Part shown: piece by piece, positions 30,538 to 36,565 of the stretch
Layout: each line of letters starts with the position of its first letter
Position numbering within the stretch: position 1 is the stretch's first letter
Assembly: GCA_016926755.1 (NCBI GenBank)
Contig: JAFGNZ010000232.1
Location: 1 to 36,565 of the forward strand
Origin: Myxococcaceae bacterium
GTDB taxonomy: Bacteria; Myxococcota; Myxococcia; Myxococcales; Myxococcaceae
Reading direction: 5' to 3'
DNA length: 36,565 nt
Position numbers and translations under genes: made by a program
The notes under the pieces: model-generated
The model's input: the letters and a program-made list of their open reading frames with translations, nothing else
The model's database searches: none
Told to the model about the DNA's origin: nothing

Positions 30538-32448
30538 TCAGCGGGCGCGGTCGTACTCCGCGAGCATCTGCCTCACCTTGGGCGCCATCTTGTGATCCGG
30601 AGCCAGCTCCAGGAACTTGCGGTAGTGCACCACGGCGGTGTCGAACCTGCCCATCCCCGCCTGGGCAGCGCCGAGGATCATGTGACAGTCGGCGTTGCGC
30701 GGGGTCAGCTTGACGCACCACGAGGCCTGCTGGCTCGCTTCGGCGTACTGCCTGGCGCGCAGCAGCGCTGCCGCGTTGGCGAAGGCCGCCGGCGCATCGC
30801 CTCTCGAGGAGAGGCCCAGGGCCCGAGCAGGATCCGAGGGGAGAGAGGGTGGGGTGAGGCGCCCGCCCAAGGCCTCTTTGACGGCGGGGGCTTGCGGGTG
30901 ATCCGGAGCGAGGCTCAGGAAGGCGCGATACCGCTCGGCTGCTTTCGATTTCTCTCCCAGCTCCGTGTGCGCATCGCCGGCGAGCTTGTGACACTCCGCG
31001 TTCTTCGGCTCGAACTCGAGGCACAGCAGGGCGGAGAGCACTGCCTGTGGGTACTGCTTCGCGGCGAGGAGCCTGGAGGCCTCTTCCCGCGCGGCCCCGG
31101 CGCGCTCCTCCTTCGAGGGCTCCGGCCGGACATTCTCGGGAGGAGAGGGTGGGGGAGGAGCAGGCTCGGGGATGCTGACGCGTGAAGGTGGCGTGGTGCC
31201 GATGGTCGCCTGGGCCAGCGGCTTGAGCGGAGAAGGCTCCTGAGCGGCCTGCAGCTGAGGCTCCCCCATGGCGACGAAGACGAGGACAAGGGCGAAGACC
31301 GTGAGCGCGGCCCCTGCTCCGAGGCCCGTGTACAGCGCCTTGCGCGTGGACAGCGCGGACTCCGCGGGGACAGTGTCCGGAGGTGGCTGTGGCGCGCGCG
31401 GCATGGGCTCAGCCGGCGGAGTAGCGGAGCGGCTGGGCGCCGTCGCACCTTGCCATCGGGACAGCTGCTCCTGGAAAGAGCGAGGAATCTGGACCTGACG
31501 CCCTTCGGCGATGAGGTCCTCCCGGAACAGCGCCTGAGCGAAGTGGGAGAGGGACATGCCCGAGAAGCGAGGCTCGGCGGAGTAGAGGAAGCCGGCCAGC
31601 GCATCCCCCAGCTCATGGCAGGAGCCGGTACGCTCCTCGCGGTTGACCGCCAGCGCCTGCATGACGATGTCTTCCAGCTCCACGGGCAGAGCAGGGTTGA
31701 GCTCTCGGGGGCGCGGGAAGTCGCCTTTGATGAGCCGATGCACCGCCACGTACTGGGGGCCCTGGACGGGGAGCTGGCCGCACAGCATCTCGTAGAGGAC
31801 GATGCCGGTGGCCCACACATCCGTGCGCGCATCCACCTCATGGCCTCGCGCCTGCTCCGGGGAGAAGAACAGGTACTTGCCCTTCACCACGCCGGGCTCG
31901 GTGTTGAAGCCGCGCAGCTCCCGGGCCTTGGCGATGCCGAAGTCGACGATCTTGACCTGGCCCTCGTAGCTGACGAGCACGTTGTCCGGAGAGATGTCGC
32001 GGTGGACGATGCCCAGGGGCTTGCCCTGCTCGTCCTTGCGGGTGTGGGCGTAGTGCAGGCCGCGGCACATCTCGATGCCGATGAAGGCGGCGAGCGGGGC
32101 GGGGATGCAGGTGGGGCCCGACTTGAGGGCGCGCTTGATGATGCGGTCCAGCGGCTGGCCATCCACGTACTCCATGGCCAGGAAGTACTCCCCATCCACG
32201 CGGCCGAAGTCATAGACCTGGGCGATGGTGCCGTGGGAGAGCGTGGCGGAGATGCGCGCCTCGCTGATGAACATGGTGGTGAAGGCCTGATCGTTGGCGT
32301 ACTCGGGGAGCACCTTCTTGATGAGCACGGGCTTGGTGACGCCGGCCTCGCCCACCAGGCGAGCGCGGTAGGTCTCTGCCATGCCGCCGCGGCCGAGCCG
32401 GGACACCAGCTCATAGCGACCGAATCGGGCTCCAGCGTGTAGCGCCAT
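30538..32448 (-). CDS. Hanks-type Ser/Thr protein kinase with TPR periplasmic domain
   Basis: 636 residues. Kinase motifs: Gly-rich loop LGRGGMAETY (18-27), Lys44 (VLIKK), catalytic Asp151 in HRDISPDN, DFG (169-171) and SPEQA (196-200). HRDISPDN in place of HRDLKPEN is a common variant in myxobacterial kinases. After a Pro/Ser-rich linker comes one transmembrane helix (about 371-394), a second Pro-rich linker and a C-terminal region of TPR-like repeats (about 455-636), with motifs such as AAKQYPQAVLSALLCLEFEP and GRFDTAVVHYRKFLELAPDH. The TPR should lie in the periplasm and sense or bind a partner. The kinase faces the cytoplasm. It precedes the aminotransferase by 42 bases and may regulate the operon. 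Confidence 0.95.
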   Translation of the reverse strand: MALHAGARFGRYELVSRLGRGGMAETYRARLVGEAGVTKPVLIKKVLPEYANDQAFTTMFISEARISATLSHGTIAQVYDFGRVDGEYFLAMEYVDGQPLDRIIKRALKSGPTCIPAPLAAFIGIEMCRGLHYAHTRKDEQGKPLGIVHRDISPDNVLVSYEGQVKIVDFGIAKARELRGFNTEPGVVKGKYLFFSPEQARGHEVDARTDVWATGIVLYEMLCGQLPVQGPQYVAVHRLIKGDFPRPRELNPALPVELEDIVMQALAVNREERTGSCHELGDALAGFLYSAEPRFSGMSLSHFAQALFREDLIAEGRQVQIPRSFQEQLSRWQGATAPSRSATPPAEPMPRAPQPPPDTVPAESALSTRKALYTGLGAGAALTVFALVLVFVAMGEPQLQAAQEPSPLKPLAQATIGTTPPSRVSIPEPAPPPPSPPENVRPEPSKEERAGAAREEASRLLAAKQYPQAVLSALLCLEFEPKNAECHKLAGDAHTELGEKSKAAERYRAFLSLAPDHPQAPAVKEALGGRLTPPSLPSDPARALGLSSRGDAPAAFANAAALLRARQYAEASQQASWCVKLTPRNADCHMILGAAQAGMGRFDTAVVHYRKFLELAPDHKMAPKVRQMLAEYDRAR

Positions 32449-32534
32449 GCGGCACCATCCTACCGCCTGAGGTGGGAATCACCGAAGTCCTTGGCTGCCA
32501 GGCTCCCTGGCTGTCGAGCATGGCCCAGGCCGTG

Positions 32535-34337
32535 TCACTGGACGCCGTCGAAGGTGGCCACGCTGTCGTTGGTGAGCCCCGCCGCGTTCGCCTCGTCCGT
32601 GTCCACGTGCATGTCCAGGGAGAACTGCTCGTGCACCCGGACGATCACGTCCCCGAAGATCGTCTCGCGCTCGCCCTCCACTCGGACGCGGATCTGGTTC
32701 TTGTCCTGCACGCCGAGGCGCCGCGCATCGTCCGGGTGCATGTGCACGTGGCGGTGCGCCAGGATGACGCCGTGGTCGATGGCCACCGTGCCCTTCGGGC
32801 CTCGCAGCGTCAGGCCCGGCGTGTTCTCCAGCTTGCCCGACTCGCGCAGCGGTGGGTTCACCCCCAGGGTGAACGCGTCCGTGCGGGAGACTTCGACCTG
32901 GGTCTCCTTGCGCAGCGGGTTGATGATCGCCACCCGCTCGATCTCGCCCTTGGGCCCGATCAGATCGACGGTCTCCCGGCAGACGTACTGCCCGGGCTGG
33001 GACACCTGGCGGCGCTCGGTGAGCTCGTAGCCCTGGCCGAAGAGCGCGTCGCAGTGCTCCCGGGTCAGGTGCACGTGGCGCACGCTGACCCCCACGGGGA
33101 TGGCGTGGCCCGTGACGCGCTGCCGCGCCGCCGTGGGGCCCGCGGTTACCCGGACCACCTCGCGGGCGATCATCCGCTCCTCGTCGGTGGCGACGACCAG
33201 CACGCGGGTGGGGGCGCGCGGGGAGGCGATGTCCACCACGCCGCCCGAGCCGCGCGCGTCGCAGTGCTGGTTCCTCTCCGAGTCGATCACCACGCCCATG
33301 TAGACGAGCGCGTCGCAGACGGCCGTGCGCACCTTCACGCTGTTCTCGCCGATGCCGCCGGTGAAGACGATGGCGTCCGCGCCGCCCAGCACCGCCGCGT
33401 ACGCGCCGATGTACTTGCGGATGCGGTGGACGAACACCTCGATCGCCAGCCGGGCGCGGTCGTTTCCGCCCGCCGCGGCCTGGTCGATGTCGCGGAAGTC
33501 GGCCGAGACGCCCGAGATGCCGAACAGGCCGGACTTCCGGTTCAGCGCCTCGTCGATGGCGTCCGGCGTCATCCCCTGCCGCCCGAGCACGATGGCGAGC
33601 GCCGGGTCGACGTCTCCCGAGCGGGTGCCCATCACCAGCCCCTCGAGCGGCGTCATCCCCATGGAGGTATCCACCGAGCGGCCGCCGTCGATGGCGCACA
33701 CGGAGGCGCCGCCGCCCAGGTGGCAGGTGATGAGCTTCAGCCGGGAGATGTCGGTCTTGAGGAACTCGGAGGCGCTGGCCGCCATGAACTGGTGGCTCGG
33801 GCCGTGGAAGCCGTACCGGCGCACGCCGCGCTCGAGGTAGAGCTCGTACGGCACCGCGTAGATATAGGAGTGCGGCGGCAGCTCGCCGTGGAACGCGGTG
33901 TCAAAGACGGCGACGTGGGTGGCGTTGGGCAGCGCGGCCTGGGCCGCCTCGATGCCGGCGAGGTTCGCCGGGTTGTGGAGGGGCGCGAACTGCGCGCACC
34001 GGGTGATGATGTCCTTCACCTCGGGGGTGATGACGCAGGGGCGCACCAGCTTCTCGCCGCCATGGACGACCCGGTGGCCTACCGCGCGCAGCTCGGAGAT
34101 GTCCTTGAGCGAGCCGCCCGGGCTGGTGAGCTGCGCGAGCACCGCGTCGAGCCCCGCGCGCAGGGTGGGGGCCGGGAACTCCGCCTGCGAGCGCGTTGAG
34201 CCGACCCGCCACTTGTGGACCGCATGGGGCGAGCCGACCCGCTCGACGACGCCACCCGAGAGGATCTCCTCGGTGTCCATTTCGTAGAGCTGGTACTTGA
34301 TGGAGGTGCTGCCGACGTTGATGACGAGGACTTTCAT
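32535..34337 (-). CDS. Acetate kinase-PduL phosphotransacylase fusion
   Basis: 600 residues from the ATG at 34337 (MKVLVINVGS), the usual AckA start; a GTG nine bases upstream is rejected. Residues 1-400 are acetate kinase: Asn7, Arg89 (GHRVVHGG), His121 (PLHNP), Asp146 (FDTAFH), His178 (GFHGPSH), Arg239 (GTRSGDVDP) and the TDEERMIAR end. Residues 413-590 are PduL-type phosphate acyltransferase: IPVGVSVRHVHLT with His421 and His423, RRQVSQPGQY, VSRTDAFTLGVNPP and AHRHVHMHPDDA (His528-His534), the metal-binding histidines, then DTDEANAAG. Together they would convert acetyl-CoA and phosphate to acetyl phosphate and then to acetate and ATP, or the reverse. There is no microcompartment signal or shell gene. 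It ends 86 bases before the kinase gene. Confidence 0.95.
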   Translation of the reverse strand: MKVLVINVGSTSIKYQLYEMDTEEILSGGVVERVGSPHAVHKWRVGSTRSQAEFPAPTLRAGLDAVLAQLTSPGGSLKDISELRAVGHRVVHGGEKLVRPCVITPEVKDIITRCAQFAPLHNPANLAGIEAAQAALPNATHVAVFDTAFHGELPPHSYIYAVPYELYLERGVRRYGFHGPSHQFMAASASEFLKTDISRLKLITCHLGGGASVCAIDGGRSVDTSMGMTPLEGLVMGTRSGDVDPALAIVLGRQGMTPDAIDEALNRKSGLFGISGVSADFRDIDQAAAGGNDRARLAIEVFVHRIRKYIGAYAAVLGGADAIVFTGGIGENSVKVRTAVCDALVYMGVVIDSERNQHCDARGSGGVVDIASPRAPTRVLVVATDEERMIAREVVRVTAGPTAARQRVTGHAIPVGVSVRHVHLTREHCDALFGQGYELTERRQVSQPGQYVCRETVDLIGPKGEIERVAIINPLRKETQVEVSRTDAFTLGVNPPLRESGKLENTPGLTLRGPKGTVAIDHGVILAHRHVHMHPDDARRLGVQDKNQIRVRVEGERETIFGDVIVRVHEQFSLDMHVDTDEANAAGLTNDSVATFDGVQ

Positions 34338-34422
34338 GGCCCGCACATAGTGCCGGGCCCGGCCTCGGGCGTCGAGCGCCCGGACCTGTCGGACAGCAAG
34401 ACAGGCCCTTGGACTTCAGGGC

Positions 34423-35451
34423 TCAGGTGTCCTCGCGCAGCTCCGCGAGCCGCCCCTTGGTGCCCGGCAGATCCGTGGGCGGCATCTTCGTGAAGAGGTA
34501 CTGCACCGTGTCGTGCAGCGTCTCGTGCGGATCCCTCGCGTGGAAGCCCAGCTCCTGCTCCGCCTTCGAGGCGTCCAGGTAGAAGTAGTGCTCGCCCACG
34601 TCCACCTCCTGCGGATCCAGCGCCGGCTTCGTGCCCCGCAGCTTCGCCCACCGCTCCAGCAGCTTCGCCCCCACCACGTTCACCTTCGAGGGCAGGCGCA
34701 GGCGCGGCGCCGCCACCCCCGTCAGCCGCTCCAGCCGCTCGAAGAAGTCCGCCATGGACATGTTCACGCCCATCAGGTGGCGGCCGTACAGCTCCCCCCG
34801 CGTCAGCGCGCTCACGAACGCGTCCGCCGCGTCCCGCGCGTCCACGAAGGACATCCCGCCCCCCGGCATCGCCGGCAGCTCCCGGTTGAGGAACTTCACC
34901 ACCGTCCACGTCGAGGAGAGCCGGTCATCCCCAGGTCCCATCAGCAGGCTCGGGTTGAGCACCACCAGCGGGATGGAGTGCTTGCGGCAGTACTCCAACG
35001 TCAGCTTCTCCTCGTAGATCTTCGAGAGGTAGTACGGCCAGCGCCCCACCAGCGTGATGGGGTAGTCGTCCTCCTCGCGGCCGAGCCGCTCCTCCTTGGA
35101 CACCGCGATCGTCCCCGAGGTGGACGCGAGGATGAAGCGCTTCACCCCCGCCTCGCGCACGTCCCGCACCAGCTCGCGCGTGGCGTCCACGTGCAGCTCG
35201 TACATCCGCCGCGCGTCCTTGTCCTGGAAGGAGACGAGCCCCGCCAGGTGGTAGACGGCCTCCACCCCCTCCAGCGCGCGCCGCACCGCCTCGCGATCCT
35301 TCAGATCGCCCTGGACGAACTCCGCCCGCGCCAGCCCCGGCGCCGAGGGCCGCGTCCGGCCGATCAGCCGCACCTCATGGCCGGCCTCGAGCAGCTTCGG
35401 CACCAGGTGGATGCCCAGGAAACCGGTGCCTCCCGTCACGAGCAGCTTCAC
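34423..35451 (-). CDS. NAD(P)-dependent extended SDR, epimerase/dihydroflavonol-reductase-like
   Basis: 342 residues from a GTG that overlaps the upstream stop as GTGA. The Rossmann motif is TGGTGFLG (6-13), followed by GDLKDREAVRRAL and HLAGLVS (68-74). The catalytic pair is Tyr140 and Lys144 in YYLSK, with Ser/Thr at ASTSGT (109-114). VLNPSLLMGPGD is typical of extended SDRs in the dihydroflavonol-reductase/hopanoid-associated epimerase group. It may reduce a carbonyl or epimerise a sugar or lipid group. The overlap with an ACP-acyltransferase gene suggests that the substrate is an acyl or lipid intermediate, but this is contextual inference. No signal peptide is seen. Confidence 0.9.
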   Translation of the reverse strand: MKLLVTGGTGFLGIHLVPKLLEAGHEVRLIGRTRPSAPGLARAEFVQGDLKDREAVRRALEGVEAVYHLAGLVSFQDKDARRMYELHVDATRELVRDVREAGVKRFILASTSGTIAVSKEERLGREEDDYPITLVGRWPYYLSKIYEEKLTLEYCRKHSIPLVVLNPSLLMGPGDDRLSSTWTVVKFLNRELPAMPGGGMSFVDARDAADAFVSALTRGELYGRHLMGVNMSMADFFERLERLTGVAAPRLRLPSKVNVVGAKLLERWAKLRGTKPALDPQEVDVGEHYFYLDASKAEQELGFHARDPHETLHDTVQYLFTKMPPTDLPGTKGRLAELREDT

Positions 35452-36565
35452 GCGTCCTGCCCTCCCGCGGAGCCGAGCGCCCGCCGCTGCTCCTCCGTCG
35501 TGGCCGCGGCGTCCAGGTTCAGCACCCGGCCGGCCCGCAGCGCCTTCACCGCCTCCTCGGCCAGCCGCGTGGCGTAGCGGTAGCTCTCCGAGCGCGCCAT
35601 GCCCTGCGTCTTCGTCCTCAGGTCCGCGTACCGCAGCGCCGGGCCGATGTGCACCTCCAGCTCCTTGGACTTCGGGAACATGGTGCCCTTGGGCAGCGCC
35701 TCGAAGGTGCCCTTGAGGTACAGCGGCAGCACGTCCACCTCATAGGTGAGCGCCAGGTAGCCCAGCGTCGGCTTGAACTCCAGCAGCTCTCCCGTGGTGG
35801 AGCGCGTGCCCTCCGGGAAGATGAGCAGGTTGTAGCCCATGCGCAGCGCCTCGCCCGCCAGCCGCAGCGACTCGCGCAGGCTGCCGTGCCGATCCATGGG
35901 GATGAGATCCGTGAAGTTCTCGAAGTAGGCGCGCTTGAGCGGCGTGTCGAAGAAGTAGTCCCGCGCCGCCAGCGCCACCGTCTTCTGGCCCTGCTCCTCC
36001 AGCACCGTGCGGATGAGCCCCGCATCCAGGTGGCTGGCGTGGTTGGCGATGACGAGGAAGTTGCGGTTCTGCGGGACGAACTGCTTGCCCGTCACCTTCA
36101 CCTGGAACATGCCGCCGTAGAGCACCTTCTGGCCGAAGGTGAGCAGCTGCCGGCCCAGGTTCGCCACCAGCTCCGGCACGGGGATCTCCGCCTCCTCGGC
36201 GCGCTTGTGGTCCTCGGAGATCTCCTTGGCCCGGGCCTCGGCGGCGGGCCGGCGCCCGGAGGCGAGGATCACCTTGCGCAGATCCTCCACCGTCTGGATC
36301 TGCGTCAGATCGCTCACCGCCGGCAGCGGCACGCCCGCCTGCTCCAGCGCCACGGAGAGCTCCGTCAGCATGAGCGAGTCGAAGCCGAGATCCCCCGCCA
36401 GGCGGGCCTCGGGGCGCACCTCCGCCACGGGGCGGTTCACCACCTCGGCGATCAGCGGGTAGAGCCAGTCGCTCACCCCGCCCGTGCCCGGCTGCGCCAC
36501 GCGCTCGCGCGCCTTCTCGCCCGAGGAGGCCAGGCGCTCCAGGCGCTTGAGCTCCTCCACCACCA
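35448..36565 (-). CDS. Acyl carrier protein-acyltransferase (PlsC) protein, N-terminus outside the window
   Basis: The frame is open to the right edge, so at least 371 residues are visible and the true start is unknown. About residues 28-100 of the visible part are an acyl carrier domain with the phosphopantetheine serine in LGFDSLML (Ser near base 36377). After a charged linker, about 165-350 form a PlsC-type acyltransferase: NHASHLD (HX4D) and FPEGTRS, the acyl-acceptor and phosphate motifs. In such proteins an AMP-forming acyl ligase often precedes the ACP, so a three-domain acyl-activating/acyl-transferring enzyme is likely; the ligase is not visible here. It would load a fatty acid on the carrier and transfer it to a lysophospholipid-like acceptor. 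It overlaps the SDR gene by four bases. Confidence 0.9.
   Translation of the reverse strand, partial: VVEELKRLERLASSGEKARERVAQPGTGGVSDWLYPLIAEVVNRPVAEVRPEARLAGDLGFDSLMLTELSVALEQAGVPLPAVSDLTQIQTVEDLRKVILASGRRPAAEARAKEISEDHKRAEEAEIPVPELVANLGRQLLTFGQKVLYGGMFQVKVTGKQFVPQNRNFLVIANHASHLDAGLIRTVLEEQGQKTVALAARDYFFDTPLKRAYFENFTDLIPMDRHGSLRESLRLAGEALRMGYNLLIFPEGTRSTTGELLEFKPTLGYLALTYEVDVLPLYLKGTFEALPKGTMFPKSKELEVHIGPALRYADLRTKTQGMARSESYRYATRLAEEAVKALRAGRVLNLDAAATTEEQRRALGSAGGQDA

Noticed and set aside
22048-32448. Lasso-peptide cluster
   Set aside because: Lasso clusters need an RRE and a transglutaminase-like protease plus a precursor peptide. None is visible, and the gaps (at most 91 bases) are too short for a convincing precursor gene.
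22048-32448. Exosortase-A polysaccharide locus
   Set aside because: The decarboxylase plus two asparagine-synthase homologues resemble it, but no exosortase, PEP-CTERM protein, acyl-CoA ligase or glycosyltransferase is in the window.
34338-34346. GTG at 34346 as the start of the acetate kinase fusion
   Set aside because: The ATG nine bases downstream gives the canonical MKVLVIN start of acetate kinases.

Overview
The window is strongly GC-rich, with third-position G/C bias in every real gene. It carries a gene set typical of a myxobacterium (Myxococcota, probably Cystobacterineae): an Hanks-type kinase with the HRDISPDN catalytic loop, a large repeat-rich lipoprotein, a two-SWIM SNF2 helicase, HEAT-repeat secreted proteins and an FHA-GGDEF protein. 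This assignment is inferred from gene content only. No rRNA, tRNA, CRISPR array, insertion sequence or prophage was recognised.

Layout. 1-3787 (-): a very large surface protein running off the left edge, with about 14 WD-like repeats followed by Ig/cadherin-like repeats. 3988-6466 (+): a polyhydroxyalkanoate operon with a small coiled-coil protein, a short PhaC and an alpha/beta hydrolase. 6635-8006 (+): a membrane protein and an exported protein, both of unknown role. 8079-10906 (-): an M23-type peptidase and two HEAT-repeat proteins. 11072-17589 (-): a tight run of a repeat-bearing membrane protein, MltA and an SNF2 helicase. 17707-17829 (+): a broken remnant of rtcB. 17966-18409 (+): a small membrane protein. 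18446-20225 (-): glgC coupled to a GNAT gene. 20399-22042 (+): an FHA-GGDEF protein and a metallo-beta-lactamase-fold protein.

22048-32448 (-) is the most unusual part. Seven co-oriented genes, several joined by 4-base ATGA overlaps, run in transcription order: kinase-TPR, class I/II aminotransferase, ornithine/diaminopimelate-decarboxylase-like protein, asparagine-synthetase-like protein 1, zinc-ribbon membrane protein, asparagine-synthetase-like protein 2, unknown protein. Both synthetase homologues keep the ATP loop but have lost the glutaminase signature. The decarboxylase homologue has valine where the PLP lysine normally sits. I read this as a candidate undescribed amide-forming or amino-acid-modifying pathway under kinase control; product and function are unknown.

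32535-34337 (-): acetate kinase fused to a PduL phosphotransacylase, which would convert acetyl-CoA to acetate and ATP on one polypeptide. 34423-36565 (-): an extended SDR coupled to the C-terminal part of an ACP-acyltransferase protein cut by the right edge. Carbon-storage enzymes (PhaC, GlgC) and an acetyl-CoA/acetate enzyme lie in one 30-kb neighbourhood, but nothing in the sequence shows common control.
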